Assembly (NCBI RefSeq): GCF_945906775.1
Contig: NZ_CAMDRE010000002.1
Span: 868,001-932,000, forward strand
DNA from: Citrobacter sp. Marseille-Q6884
GTDB taxonomy: Bacteria > Pseudomonadota > Gammaproteobacteria > Enterobacterales > Enterobacteriaceae
Direction: 5' to 3'
DNA length: 64,000 nucleotides
Below are positions 52,050 to 62,029 of this stretch, piece after piece (the stretch's first letter is position 1; each line of letters begins with the position of its first letter). The notes below the pieces were generated by a model. The model was not told the origin of the DNA, ran no database searches, and was given only the letters and a program-made list of their open reading frames with translations. The translations under genes and the position numbers were made by a program.

Positions 52050-53471
52050 TTATCCTGTAAAGAGTTTGCCATCCCGGACAAGATCGCGCGGGTAGCTGTT
52101 CTTTAACCGTGAGCCAATGCGTTTTGCCAGACCAATCGGCTGATGCTGGAATGTCACCAGGACATCATCGGCTGTCGGTGCCGTTTGCGGATAGACATCT
52201 CTGCCGCGATACCACTCCTCCGCTTCTTCAAGCGTCAGCTCAAACGCAATACGGTGATTGGGGTCGGCGAGAGCGACAACGGCCTCGTGCTGCCAGCGGT
52301 AACCTTTATTGTGGGTTTCAGCCAGTTTGATCCCTAGACGGGAAAAACGCACTTTGCCAATCAGTGGTTCAATGTGCGCCGGGAATAACCAGACTTCTTT
52401 GTCGCGTTGCCAGAGATGCAGATTGCTATCCCATTGTAGGCCACAAGCGTTAGCCGCTTCGGTGATGTGCGCTGTTTCGCGTCCTTTCAGCGGGCTGAAG
52501 GGAAAATTACCAACCTTGTATTTGGGGGCTGGCAGAGAAGGAATTGAGGTGGTTTTACGCAGACGGGCGACGAAGAACCCTTCACAGTCGTAAATCTGCG
52601 GGAAGACATGCAGAAACCCTTCCGGCGTCAGGGCACGTTCTGCTTCAGGGAATAAATCTCCGAGCGGAAGAAACTCGACCGCGTCCGGGTAGGTTTCTAT
52701 CAGCCATTGCATGATAGATTCGTTTTCGTCACGGTTGAGTGTGCAGGTGGAATAGACCAGCGTACCGCCGGGACGTAAGGCATGAAATGCGCTGTCGAGC
52801 AGTTCGCGCTGTGTGGCTGCAATCTCGAGATTACTTTCTACGGACCAGTTTTTCAGCGCATCGGGATCTTTACGTACGACACCTTCGCCAGAACACGGCG
52901 CGTCCAGCAAAATGGCATCGAAAGTCTCAGGTAGCGCTGCACCAAACACGCGTCCGTCGAAATGGGTTAAGGCAACGTTACTGATCCCACAGCGACTGAT
53001 ATTCGCATGCAGAACTTTGACGCGGCTGGCGGAAAACTCATTGGCCAGAATCGCGCCTTCATTGCGCATGTTGGCGGCAATCTGTGTTGTTTTAGAGCCG
53101 GGTGCTGCCGCTACGTCCATGACACGATCCGGCATATTGCCATCGGCAAACAATGCGGCAACCGGCAGCATAGAGCTGGCTTCCTGAATATAAAACAAAC
53201 CGCTTAAATGCTCAGCGGTGCTGCCGAGAGGCAGAGACTCTTCATCAATGCGTTCGATCCAGAAGCCTTCTTCACACCAGGGAACCGGGGTGAGCGACCA
53301 GCCGTAAGGCGCCGTTAACGCTAGAAAATCGGCAACGGAAATTTTCAGCGTATTAATGCGAATGCTGCGTCGTAATGGACGCTGGCAGGCAGCGAGAAAA
53401 TCATCGAAAGAGAGCGTGGAAGGCATTGCTTCACGCATTTGTGTCAGAAAGGCGTCAGGAAAATAAGCCAC
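52050..53471 (-). CDS. rsmF: 16S rRNA m5C1407 methyltransferase RsmF
   Basis: About 473 aa from a GTG (VAYFPDAFL) that aligns with the start of E. coli RsmF (479 aa); an ATG at 53513 would add 14 poorly conserved residues. NOL1/NOP2/Sun-family SAM domain with AAPGSKTTQIA (~127), the DAPCSGEG motif and the catalytic YSTCTLN cysteine, then a C-terminal PUA-like domain. It methylates C1407 of 16S rRNA in the 30S subunit. Confidence 0.94.
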   Translation of the reverse strand: MAYFPDAFLTQMREAMPSTLSFDDFLAACQRPLRRSIRINTLKISVADFLALTAPYGWSLTPVPWCEEGFWIERIDEESLPLGSTAEHLSGLFYIQEASSMLPVAALFADGNMPDRVMDVAAAPGSKTTQIAANMRNEGAILANEFSASRVKVLHANISRCGISNVALTHFDGRVFGAALPETFDAILLDAPCSGEGVVRKDPDALKNWSVESNLEIAATQRELLDSAFHALRPGGTLVYSTCTLNRDENESIMQWLIETYPDAVEFLPLGDLFPEAERALTPEGFLHVFPQIYDCEGFFVARLRKTTSIPSLPAPKYKVGNFPFSPLKGRETAHITEAANACGLQWDSNLHLWQRDKEVWLFPAHIEPLIGKVRFSRLGIKLAETHNKGYRWQHEAVVALADPNHRIAFELTLEEAEEWYRGRDVYPQTAPTADDVLVTFQHQPIGLAKRIGSRLKNSYPRDLVRDGKLFTG

Positions 53472-53547
53472 TTGGAACCACCGGCAAAAAAATAGGTGCG
53501 CAGTGTAGCACATTGGCTCCGGCGCGAGTACGCCGGAGCCGGTGAGA

Positions 53548-56181
53548 TTAACGTGGCAGGGCAGTTCCCCATTCACGCCACTCTTTCGGTTCACTTTCCA
53601 GCAACAGGAAGTGTTTACCTTCCTGCGCTTTCGGCGCCAGTGGCGTTCCTGGCGGGGTGGCAAAGGCGATGCCGCCGCGAATGAACTGATTAAAGGTACC
53701 GGTTTTCACCACTCCGCCGGTCAGGCCAAAGTCGAGATTGTAACCAGAGGCCAGCCAGAACACGGAGTTATTACGCACCAGGTGTTGATACCGTTTGCTG
53801 ATACGCATGGCGACCATCACGCGGTCGGAAAGAGAGCCCAGCGTCAACCCGGTAATGGTTCCGACTTCAATCCCGCGGAACAAGACCGGGGTGCCGATAT
53901 TCAGCGAACCGGCTTCCGGCGCTTCCACCACGATACTCAGGCCATCAAGGTAACGTGAGTCAGTAATGGTCGCTTCCTGCAGTTCGAAATCACGGCGCGG
54001 ATTGCCGCGTCCGGGCTCAACGTTAATGTAAGGCTGGAGGATCGTATCCAGGTGCTCGACGCCAGCAGCAGAGATTTGCGGGGTGATCACCGAGAAACGC
54101 GTGCCGTTACGCGCAAATGTCTGAACGTATTCCGGGTACAGTACCGCTTTGGCCTGAACCTCATTGCGCGTCGTAATCAGTTCAAGGGTCTGAATCTGAC
54201 CAATATCGATCCCCAGATAACGAATCGGCATGCCGGCGGCGAGTTTACCCGCGTCGAAGGCATGCAGGGTAATTTGCCCACCGACCGCACGCGCAGCGGT
54301 TTCGGAGGCATACAGAATACGCTTATCGCCTTTTCGCTGACTGGCGCTGGCGCCACTCAGGTTATCAAAGCTGATTGCGCCTTTGAGCGCCCGTGACAGG
54401 GGAGAGGCCTGTACGGTAAGTCCACTGCCGTTAAGCTGAACTTTCGCACCGCCCTCGGCCCAGAACACGCTGTTGCTGGTCAGCAGGTTGCGGTATTCCG
54501 GTTTGATATGCAGATCGATATCAAAGGCGTCGGCGCGGGGACGTACGCTAATCACTTCACCCACCTCGAATTTACGGTACAACACCACTGAACCCGCCTG
54601 CACATCCGGCAGGGTCTCGGCACGCAGGCTAAGCGTGGTGGTTGGCAGATCGCTCAGGCTATTTTCGATGGCTTTTTCCAGGTTGGCGTACAGCGGGTAG
54701 CTGTCTTTCATTTCACCCTTAGTGCCTGGTAAAATGCGTATACCGCCGCTAATCCATTCGCTGGCGCTGGCCCCCAGGAATTCAACGCCATCAATTCCCA
54801 CTTTGACGTCCACGCGGCTATTGACCACAAATTTACTGTCACCCTGAACCAGCGCGCGATGTTGCGGCTCAATCGCGACAGTAAACGAAACCCCTTTGCT
54901 GGACAGTGTACGATTAATAACCTGGCCGACCTGTACGCCGTGCAGGATCAGCGGTTGACCGGCATCAATACCGTAACTTTCCGGTGCGGTCAGCGTGAGT
55001 GTCATGACACCGGGGTCGTGCAGGAGAGATTGTTCGCCGGGAACGACCACAAACTGGCTACGTGACTCACCGTCCCCGGGAACCAGTTCGAAGGTTTTTC
55101 CTGTGAGCAACGCGCTGAGATTGGCATCGCTTAACGACAATTTGGGACTGTGTAATTCAATGCGTGTCTTGTCCCGTAGCAGCGTGACCACGCTGGGATC
55201 GACCGTCATTTCACCGGTGACTTTTCCACCTGGATTCAAATCCAGTTTGGTGAGTTGGCCGACTTCCAGTCCCTGATACATCAGCGAAGTTGAGCCGGCC
55301 TTGAGTCCGTCACCGTTGGGTAAATCAAGCTTCACGATCACGCCGCGCTGACTGTGAGCGAGGTCCTGATACAAACCGAAATTGTCGTCTGCGGCGGCAG
55401 GTTGAGAATCTTCAGGCGAGTCAAAGGCGATTGCGCCATTCACCAGCGCGGCCAGGCTTTCCAGTTTGACTTTCGCGCCGCTGAGACTGACATCTGCATT
55501 CACGCCGGAAACGTTCCAGAAACGGCTGCCTTTTTTCACCAGATTGGTGAATCGGCGCTCAATCAACACGTCGATCGTCACGCCCTGATGATTAGGGTTA
55601 ATCGTGTAATCATAAACCCGACCGACCGGGATTTTGCGGAAATAAACCAGCGACCCGCTATTGAGAGAGCCGAGGTCGGGTGCATGCAGATGGAGCATTA
55701 AATCGCCGTTATTCAGGCGATATTTGGGTTGTGTATCGAGCGCGACAAAGTGATCTTCCGGTTCACCTGTACCAGGCATCATCCCGATATAGTTACCGCC
55801 AACCAGCGCATCGAGGCCAGAGACACCCGCCAGCGACGCTTTTGGCGTCACCAGCCAGAACTGCGTGTCTTTGCGCAGCGCATCTTTCATACTGGATTTG
55901 ATGCTGACGCGTACTTCAATTTTGCGCAGATTTTTGCTGAGGCTGATATCCTGTACCGTACCGACCTCGACGCCCTGATAGCGCACAGGGGTACGGCCCG
56001 GCACAATGCCGTCCGCCGACATAAAGTCGATCGTCACGGTGCTACCGCGATCCTCATAGCTTCCCCAAATCAGCCATCCTGCGATCATCAGCGCGATGAA
56101 GGGCAGCAGCCAGAACGGAGAGATACGGCGTTTTGTTTTAATCTGCGCTTCAGTCGGCGAAGCGGGCGTTTCCTGACTCAT
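53548..56181 (-). CDS. letB: Lipid transport tunnel protein LetB (7 MCE domains)
   Basis: 877 aa from MSQETPAS, the E. coli length. One N-terminal TM anchor (~22-40) is followed by seven tandem MCE domains, seen as repeated pattern blocks (e.g. GIVPGRTPVRYQGVEVGTV, DAGQPLILHGVQVGQV, AAGMPIRYLGIDIGQI, NIGTPVLFRGIEVGTI). The hexamer forms a stacked tunnel spanning the periplasm for phospholipid traffic. Its start overlaps letA by 32 bp. Confidence 0.97.
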   Translation of the reverse strand: MSQETPASPTEAQIKTKRRISPFWLLPFIALMIAGWLIWGSYEDRGSTVTIDFMSADGIVPGRTPVRYQGVEVGTVQDISLSKNLRKIEVRVSIKSSMKDALRKDTQFWLVTPKASLAGVSGLDALVGGNYIGMMPGTGEPEDHFVALDTQPKYRLNNGDLMLHLHAPDLGSLNSGSLVYFRKIPVGRVYDYTINPNHQGVTIDVLIERRFTNLVKKGSRFWNVSGVNADVSLSGAKVKLESLAALVNGAIAFDSPEDSQPAAADDNFGLYQDLAHSQRGVIVKLDLPNGDGLKAGSTSLMYQGLEVGQLTKLDLNPGGKVTGEMTVDPSVVTLLRDKTRIELHSPKLSLSDANLSALLTGKTFELVPGDGESRSQFVVVPGEQSLLHDPGVMTLTLTAPESYGIDAGQPLILHGVQVGQVINRTLSSKGVSFTVAIEPQHRALVQGDSKFVVNSRVDVKVGIDGVEFLGASASEWISGGIRILPGTKGEMKDSYPLYANLEKAIENSLSDLPTTTLSLRAETLPDVQAGSVVLYRKFEVGEVISVRPRADAFDIDLHIKPEYRNLLTSNSVFWAEGGAKVQLNGSGLTVQASPLSRALKGAISFDNLSGASASQRKGDKRILYASETAARAVGGQITLHAFDAGKLAAGMPIRYLGIDIGQIQTLELITTRNEVQAKAVLYPEYVQTFARNGTRFSVITPQISAAGVEHLDTILQPYINVEPGRGNPRRDFELQEATITDSRYLDGLSIVVEAPEAGSLNIGTPVLFRGIEVGTITGLTLGSLSDRVMVAMRISKRYQHLVRNNSVFWLASGYNLDFGLTGGVVKTGTFNQFIRGGIAFATPPGTPLAPKAQEGKHFLLLESEPKEWREWGTALPR

Positions 56182-57433
56182 GTGCATCCCAAAGTAATCG
56201 GCTGTCCAGCCATTCCACTGCAAGAATAGTCAATATTACCGCTGCGCCGAAATAAAACGCAGCCGGTCCCATAGTAAAAGCGAGAATCTGATCGCGGTTA
56301 ATCAGCGACATCGTTAAAGCAATAACAAAGAGATCCAGCATCGACCAGCGACCAATCCAGGTCACCAGGCGCAGCAGTAGGATACGCGTACGTAAACCCT
56401 GCTCACACTTAAAATGGATGCTGAACAACAACGTAAACATGACGATCACTTTGGTGAAGGGCACCAGAATACTGGCGATAAAGACGATAGCCGCGACGCC
56501 GATATTGCTGTTCGCCAGTGACATAATGCCCGACAAAATCGTATCTTCCTGCCGGGCGCCGTTGACATAAATGACGGAAATGGGCAGCAGGTTTGCTGGC
56601 AGGAGAAAGACAATGGAGGCCAATAGTGCGGCCCAACATTTTTGGATACTCTGATTTCTGCGCCAGCGCAACGGAATGTGACAGCGAGGGCAGCGTCCAC
56701 GAGCGTCTGGATAGCCCGTAAAGTGACAACCGAGACACACGCGCAACTGCTCATCTGGGCGACGGGCTGGCCGCTGCGGATAAAAGCGTTCCCACAGTTG
56801 CTCTACATTGAGATGAGACAGGGTCAGAATACTGAGGATCACCAGCGCAATAAAAGCAAAAAGTCCCACACCGGGTTGCAAAAACGCGTAGTCCTGCACT
56901 TTGATGGAGGCAACGCCGATACCCACCAGGTAGATATCCAGCATCACCCACTCTTTGAGCCTTTCCAGCATCAGCAATACCGGACGCAGGTTCATGCCCA
57001 GAATATTTCCAAACCACAGATAAGCGATTGAGGTCACGAGTATGATTGGCGCGCCTGCCACGCAAAAGAGCACGAAGGATGCGGTCAACGGATCGCCTTG
57101 TCGGGTCATCTGCCAGATCCCCTGAAGGACATTGGCGTCGATACGCACCCCTAATAAATGGATATGTAAGAGCGGTTCTCCCCAGGCGAAGGGCATCAGC
57201 AATAGCATCGTAACGGCCATTGCCGCCAGTCGTGTTAAGGACCAGTCGCGCCCGTCACGGATTTTCGCCTGGCAGCGTGGACAGTATGCACTTTGGTGCG
57301 AACGCATCTTCGGCAGGCTAAATAGCATGTCGCATTCGGGACAGCGTTGGTAATGCGCGCGCGGTAGCGCCTCACCGATGGACCTGATCGCTATTTTTTT
57401 TCGTGGCGTAATGCGTGGAGTCGTTAAGGCCAT
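56150..57433 (-). CDS. letA: LetA inner-membrane lipid transporter
   Basis: 427 aa PqiA-family protein. Two cytoplasmic zinc-ribbon-like Cys clusters (CPECD...YCPRCQ near 33-57 and CLGCHFTGYPDARGRCPRCH near 235) each precede a block of about four membrane helices. It loads or accepts lipids for the LetB tunnel. letA-letB are cotranscribed with overlapping frames; msrC is divergent. Confidence 0.96.
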   Translation of the reverse strand: MALTTPRITPRKKIAIRSIGEALPRAHYQRCPECDMLFSLPKMRSHQSAYCPRCQAKIRDGRDWSLTRLAAMAVTMLLLMPFAWGEPLLHIHLLGVRIDANVLQGIWQMTRQGDPLTASFVLFCVAGAPIILVTSIAYLWFGNILGMNLRPVLLMLERLKEWVMLDIYLVGIGVASIKVQDYAFLQPGVGLFAFIALVILSILTLSHLNVEQLWERFYPQRPARRPDEQLRVCLGCHFTGYPDARGRCPRCHIPLRWRRNQSIQKCWAALLASIVFLLPANLLPISVIYVNGARQEDTILSGIMSLANSNIGVAAIVFIASILVPFTKVIVMFTLLFSIHFKCEQGLRTRILLLRLVTWIGRWSMLDLFVIALTMSLINRDQILAFTMGPAAFYFGAAVILTILAVEWLDSRLLWDAHESGNARFAD

Positions 57434-57561
57434 GTATCGCGGATCAAAGTGTTAGAGTAATGTTATCTTAACTCATGACGGGAATGATCTTGAGCATTAA
57501 CGCATTTAATGTTTATTTTAGTAGGCTGCAGCGATAAGTAAGACAACTAAGTGATTACATA

Positions 57562-58059
57562 ATGAACAAAACAGAGCTATACACGGATCTGAACCGTGAT
57601 TTTCAGGCATTGATGGCAGGTGAAACAAGTTTTCTGGCAACGTTGGCGAATACCAGTGCGTTGCTGTACGAGCGTCTTTCAGAAGTGAACTGGGCCGGTT
57701 TTTACCTGCTTGAGAATGACACGCTGGTGCTTGGCCCTTTCCAGGGCAAGATTGCCTGTGTGCGCATCCCGGTCGGGCGTGGTGTATGTGGTACAGCGGT
57801 CGCGCAAAACCAGGTACAGCGTATTGAGGACGTTCACGCCTTTGATGGGCATATTGCTTGCGACGCTGCCAGCAATGCTGAAATAGTATTGCCGATAACG
57901 GTTGAAAATCAGCTGATCGGCGTGCTGGATATTGATAGCACGGCGTTTGGGCGATTTACCGAAAAAGATGAACAGGGGCTGCGTACGCTTGTCGCCCAGC
58001 TTGAAACCGTGCTTGCAATGACGGATTACAAAAAATTCTTTGCGCCCGTCGCAGGATAA
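57562..58059 (+). CDS. msrC: Free methionine-(R)-sulfoxide reductase MsrC
   Basis: 165 aa single GAF-domain fRMsr. The three cysteines of the mechanism are present: KIACVRIPV, GRGVCGTAVA and HIACDAAS. It reduces free (R)-methionine sulfoxide using thioredoxin. Divergent from letA; about 100 bp upstream of proQ. Confidence 0.96.
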   Translation: MNKTELYTDLNRDFQALMAGETSFLATLANTSALLYERLSEVNWAGFYLLENDTLVLGPFQGKIACVRIPVGRGVCGTAVAQNQVQRIEDVHAFDGHIACDAASNAEIVLPITVENQLIGVLDIDSTAFGRFTEKDEQGLRTLVAQLETVLAMTDYKKFFAPVAG

Positions 58060-58155
58060 TCAACGGATAACGTAGCAATTACTGATGGCGTCATTATAAT
58101 GACGCCTGTTCATGCCTGCGCTTGTTGGCTACGTCCGTTGTAATCAGGAAATTTC

Positions 58156-58842
58156 ATGGAAAATCAACCTAAGTTGAATAGCAGTAAAGAAGTCATCGCG
58201 TTTCTGGCCGAACGCTTCCCGCAGTGTTTTAGTGCGGAAGGCGAAGCGCGCCCGCTGAAAATTGGCATTTTTCAGGATCTGGTAGAGCGAATTGAGGGGG
58301 AAATGAACCTCAGCAAGACGCAACTTCGTTCTGCCTTACGTCTCTACACTTCAAGCTGGCGCTATCTGTATGGCGTTAAGCTGGGCGCAACACGTGTCGA
58401 TCTCGACGGCAACCCATGCGGTGAGCTGGATGAGCAACACGTTGAGCATGCGCGTAAACAGCTTGAAGAAGCAAAAGCCCGCGTTCAGGCGCAACGTGCA
58501 GAGCAACAGGCGAAAAAACGCGAAGCGGCAGCTGCTGCTGGTGAAAAAGAAGATGCACCGCGTCGTGAGCGTAAGCCACGTCCAGCGCCGCGTCGTAAAG
58601 AAAGCGCAGAGCGTAAACCTCGCGCTGAAAAACCAGCTGCGAAAGCACCACGCGCGCCTCGCGAAGAACAGCATACCCCAGTGTCTGATATTTCAGTGCT
58701 GACGGTAGGGCAGTCCTTGAAGGTGAAAGCAGGTAATAATGCGATGGATGCCACCGTATTAGAAATCACCAAAGATGGCGTCCGTGTACAGCTGAATTCG
58801 GGTATGTCTTTGATTGTACGCGCAGAACACCTGGTGTTCTGA
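58156..58842 (+). CDS. proQ: RNA chaperone ProQ
   Basis: 228 aa (E. coli 232). N-terminal FinO-like RNA-binding domain (~1-120, with ALRLYTSSWRYLYGVK), a basic Lys/Arg/Ala-rich linker, and a C-terminal Tudor-like domain (~180-228). It binds structured sRNAs and mRNA 3' ends globally. prc begins 19 bp downstream, so the two form one operon. Confidence 0.97.
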   Translation: MENQPKLNSSKEVIAFLAERFPQCFSAEGEARPLKIGIFQDLVERIEGEMNLSKTQLRSALRLYTSSWRYLYGVKLGATRVDLDGNPCGELDEQHVEHARKQLEEAKARVQAQRAEQQAKKREAAAAAGEKEDAPRRERKPRPAPRRKESAERKPRAEKPAAKAPRAPREEQHTPVSDISVLTVGQSLKVKAGNNAMDATVLEITKDGVRVQLNSGMSLIVRAEHLVF

Positions 58843-58861
58843 AACGGAGGCCTGGCCTGGC

Positions 58862-60910
58862 ATGAACACTTTTTTTAGGCTTACTGCGTTAGCTGGTCTG
58901 CTTGCATTTGCAGGCCAGACTCTCGCTGCAGAAGACATCACGCGTGCCGATCAAATCCCCGTATTAAAGGAAGAAACGCAACATGCGACGGTGAGCGAGC
59001 GTGTGACATCGCGTTTTACGCGTTCACACTATCGCCAGTTCGATCTGGATCAGGCGTTTTCGGCAAAAATTTTCGACCGCTATCTGAATCTGCTCGACTA
59101 CAGCCATAACGTGCTGTTGGCGAGCGATATTGAGCAGTTTGCTAAAAAGAAAACTGCCCTGGCCGATGAACTGCGTACAGGCAAGCTGGATGTCTTTTAC
59201 GATCTCTATAATCTGGCGCAAAAGCGCCGGTTTGAACGTTATCAGTACGCATTAAGCGTGCTGGCGCGTCCAATGGATTTCACGGGTAACGACACCTTTA
59301 ACCTGGATCGCAGTAAAGCGCCATGGCCGAAAAGCGAAGCTGAGCTCAATGCGCTGTGGGATGGCAAGGTTAAATTCGATGAGCTGAGTCTGAAACTCAC
59401 CGGCAAGACCGATGCTGAAATCCGCGAAACGCTGACGCGTCGTTACAAATTCGCGATTCGCCGTCTGGCGCAGACCAACAGTGAAGATGTGTTCTCACTG
59501 GCGATGACTGCCTTTGCGCGCGAAATCGATCCGCATACCAACTATTTGTCCCCGCGTAACACTGAACAATTCAATACCGAAATGAGCTTGTCTCTGGAAG
59601 GTATTGGCGCAGTTCTGCAAATGGATGATGACTATACGGTCATTAACTCCATGGTGGCGGGCGGTCCGGCAGCCAAGAGCAAGGCGATCAGCGTAGGCGA
59701 TCGTATTGTCGGTGTGGGCCAGACGGGCAAAGGCATGGTTGACGTGATTGGCTGGCGTCTTGATGACGTCGTTGCGCTGATCAAAGGGCCAAAAGGCAGC
59801 AAGGTTCGTCTTGAAATTCTGCCTGCGGGTAAAGGGACGAAGACGCGTACGGTAACGTTGACGCGTGAACGTATTCGTCTTGAAGACCGTGCAGTCAAAA
59901 TGTCGGTGAAGACCGTTGGCAAAGAAAAAGTTGGTGTGCTGGATATTCCTGGTTTCTACGTTGGCTTGACGGATGACGTCAAAGTTCAGTTGCAGAAACT
60001 GGAAAAACAGAACGTCAGCAGTGTGGTTATCGACCTGCGTACCAACGGCGGGGGAGCCTTGACCGAAGCGGTGTCGCTTTCTGGTCTGTTCATTCCTTCT
60101 GGCCCGGTTGTACAGGTTCGCGACAATAACGGCAAGGTACGTGAAGACAGCGATACCGACGGCGTTGTTTACTATAAAGGCCCGCTGGTCGTGCTGGTTG
60201 ATCGCTTTAGCGCGTCGGCATCCGAAATTTTTGCTGCGGCAATGCAGGATTACGGTCGCGCGTTGATTGTGGGTGAACCGACCTTCGGTAAAGGTACCGT
60301 ACAGCAGTACCGCTCTCTGAACCGTATTTACGATCAGATGCTGCGCCCGGAATGGCCGGCATTGGGTTCTGTGCAGTACACCATCCAGAAATTCTACCGT
60401 GTGAACGGCGGAAGCACGCAGCGTAAGGGCGTTACGCCGGACATCATCATGCCGACAGGTAATGAAGAGACTGAAACCGGTGAGAAGTTCGAAGATAACG
60501 CGCTGCCATGGGATAGTGTCGATGCGGCAACCTATACTAAGTCCGAGAATCTGACGCCGTTCGGTCCTGAATTGCTGAAAGAGCATAATGCACGTATTGC
60601 GAACGATCCTGAGTTCCAGTACATCATGAAGGACATTGCGCGTTTCAATGCGATGAAGGATAAGCGTAATATCGCCTCTCTCAATTACGCTCAGCGTGAG
60701 AAAGAGAATAACGAAGACGACGCCCTGCGTCTGGCGCGTATCAACGATCGCTTCAAACGCGAAGGCAAGCCGCTGTTGAAGAAACTGGATGATCTGCCGA
60801 AGGATTACCAGGAGCCGGATCCGTATCTGGATGAGACGGTAAAAATCGCGCTCGACCTGGCGCATCTTGAAAAAGAGAAGCCAGCGGAACAGCCCGCAAC
60901 CAGTCAGTAA
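58862..60910 (+). CDS. prc: Carboxy-terminal processing protease Prc (Tsp)
   Basis: 682 aa from MNTFFRL, with a signal peptide ending LAAED and the E. coli length. N-terminal helical domain, PDZ domain (~240-325), and S41 protease core with nucleophile Ser in DRFSASASEIFAAAMQDYG and catalytic Lys in GEPTFGKGTVQQ. A periplasmic protease that acts with NlpI on MepS and processes FtsI. Followed by an intrinsic terminator. Confidence 0.97.
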   Translation: MNTFFRLTALAGLLAFAGQTLAAEDITRADQIPVLKEETQHATVSERVTSRFTRSHYRQFDLDQAFSAKIFDRYLNLLDYSHNVLLASDIEQFAKKKTALADELRTGKLDVFYDLYNLAQKRRFERYQYALSVLARPMDFTGNDTFNLDRSKAPWPKSEAELNALWDGKVKFDELSLKLTGKTDAEIRETLTRRYKFAIRRLAQTNSEDVFSLAMTAFAREIDPHTNYLSPRNTEQFNTEMSLSLEGIGAVLQMDDDYTVINSMVAGGPAAKSKAISVGDRIVGVGQTGKGMVDVIGWRLDDVVALIKGPKGSKVRLEILPAGKGTKTRTVTLTRERIRLEDRAVKMSVKTVGKEKVGVLDIPGFYVGLTDDVKVQLQKLEKQNVSSVVIDLRTNGGGALTEAVSLSGLFIPSGPVVQVRDNNGKVREDSDTDGVVYYKGPLVVLVDRFSASASEIFAAAMQDYGRALIVGEPTFGKGTVQQYRSLNRIYDQMLRPEWPALGSVQYTIQKFYRVNGGSTQRKGVTPDIIMPTGNEETETGEKFEDNALPWDSVDAATYTKSENLTPFGPELLKEHNARIANDPEFQYIMKDIARFNAMKDKRNIASLNYAQREKENNEDDALRLARINDRFKREGKPLLKKLDDLPKDYQEPDPYLDETVKIALDLAHLEKEKPAEQPATSQ

Positions 60911-60915
60911 CGTCA

Positions 60916-60946
60916 AACAGGCACAAGAAATTGTGCCTGTTTTTTT
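60916..60946 (+). terminator. Intrinsic terminator of proQ-prc
   Basis: AACAGGCACAA and TTGTGCCTGTT form an 11-bp perfect stem with a 4-base loop, then a T-run. Confidence 0.92.
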
Positions 60947-61024
60947 AACAAGCGCATGAAGTCGTCAGCCAGATACAATAAAATGTAAAGTTGTGTCTTT
61001 CTGGTGACTTAGCACCTATGGATG

Positions 61025-61048
61025 CTTGAAAATAGCCGCAAGACCCAT
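61025..61048 (+). promoter_or_regulatory. htpX: Sigma-32-like promoter of htpX
   Basis: CTTGAAA (61025-61031) and ACCCAT (61043-61048) resemble the heat-shock -35 CTTGAAA and -10 CCCCAT with an 11-bp gap. htpX is a known heat-shock gene in E. coli. The -10 has one mismatch. Confidence 0.55.
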
Positions 61049-61102
61049 ACGATATGGGTAATCGCATAGTGCGTTTTGTTAAATTGAGGTTAAAAGAAAA
61101 TT

Positions 61103-61984
61103 ATGATGCGAATCGCGCTCTTCCTGCTGACGAACCTGGCTGTGATGGTCGTTTTCGGGCTGGTATTGAGCCTGACAGGGATTCAGTCAAGCAGCGTTCA
61201 AGGCTTGTTGATTATGGCACTGCTGTTTGGTTTTGGTGGTTCCTTCATTTCGCTGCTGATGTCCAAATGGATGGCGTTAAAATCCGTTGGCGGGGAAGTG
61301 ATCGAGCAACCCCGTAATGAAAGAGAACGCTGGCTGATGAATACGGTAGCGAATCAGGCTCGTCAGGCCGGGATCGCTATGCCGCAGGTCGCTATCTACC
61401 ATGCGCCAGATATTAACGCGTTTGCAACCGGTGCGCGCCGGGATGCCTCGCTGGTGGCGGTCAGTACCGGTCTGTTGCAAAACATGAGCCCGGATGAAGC
61501 TGAAGCCGTTATTGCCCATGAAATCAGCCACATTGCCAATGGCGATATGGTCACCATGACGCTGATCCAGGGCGTAGTGAACACCTTTGTTATCTTTATC
61601 TCGCGTATTCTTGCGCAAATTGCCGCCGGTTTCATGGGTGGAAATCGTGATGAAGGCGAGGAGAGCAATGGTAACCCGCTCATCTACTTTGCCGTCGCAA
61701 CGGTACTGGAGCTGGTGTTTGGTATCCTGGCAAGCATCATTACCATGTGGTTCTCACGTCATCGTGAATTCCACGCGGATGCCGGTTCAGCAAAACTGGT
61801 AGGTCGCGAGAAAATGATTGCGGCGCTGCAACGTCTGAAAACCAGCTATGAGCCGCAGGAAGCAACCAGCATGATGGCATTCTGCATTAACGGTAAATCC
61901 AAATCGTTGAGTGAGTTGTTTATGACCCACCCGCCACTGGATAAACGTATTGAAGCCTTGCGTAGCGGTGAATACCTGAAATAA
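61103..61984 (+). CDS. htpX: Inner-membrane metalloprotease HtpX
   Basis: 293 aa, the E. coli length. Two N-terminal membrane helices (~4-50), the zinc motif HEISH (near 140), two more hydrophobic segments, and the third-ligand region FSRHREFHAD. An M48 protease for quality control of membrane proteins, alongside FtsH; Cpx- and heat-controlled in E. coli. Confidence 0.97.
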   Translation: MMRIALFLLTNLAVMVVFGLVLSLTGIQSSSVQGLLIMALLFGFGGSFISLLMSKWMALKSVGGEVIEQPRNERERWLMNTVANQARQAGIAMPQVAIYHAPDINAFATGARRDASLVAVSTGLLQNMSPDEAEAVIAHEISHIANGDMVTMTLIQGVVNTFVIFISRILAQIAAGFMGGNRDEGEESNGNPLIYFAVATVLELVFGILASIITMWFSRHREFHADAGSAKLVGREKMIAALQRLKTSYEPQEATSMMAFCINGKSKSLSELFMTHPPLDKRIEALRSGEYLK

Positions 61985-62001
61985 GCCGCTGCAGAACAGG
62001 A

Positions 62002-62029
62002 AAAGCGCGTCGTAGGACGCGCTTTTTTT
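62002..62029 (+). terminator. Intrinsic terminator of htpX
   Basis: AAAGCGCGTC and GACGCGCTTT form a 10-bp stem with loop GTAG, followed by more T. The tail runs into the convergent yebQ stop at 62028. Confidence 0.88.

Noticed and set aside
56150..56181. letA-letB 32-bp overlap as a possible wrong letB start
   Set aside because: The chosen letB start gives exactly the E. coli length and N-terminus (MSQETPAS), so the overlap is likely genuine translational coupling.
59495..60916. A 473-codon open frame antisense to prc
   Set aside because: prc is a complete, conserved gene on the other strand with motifs and length matching the family. The antisense frame has no recognisable domain or RBS and is explained by codon bias.
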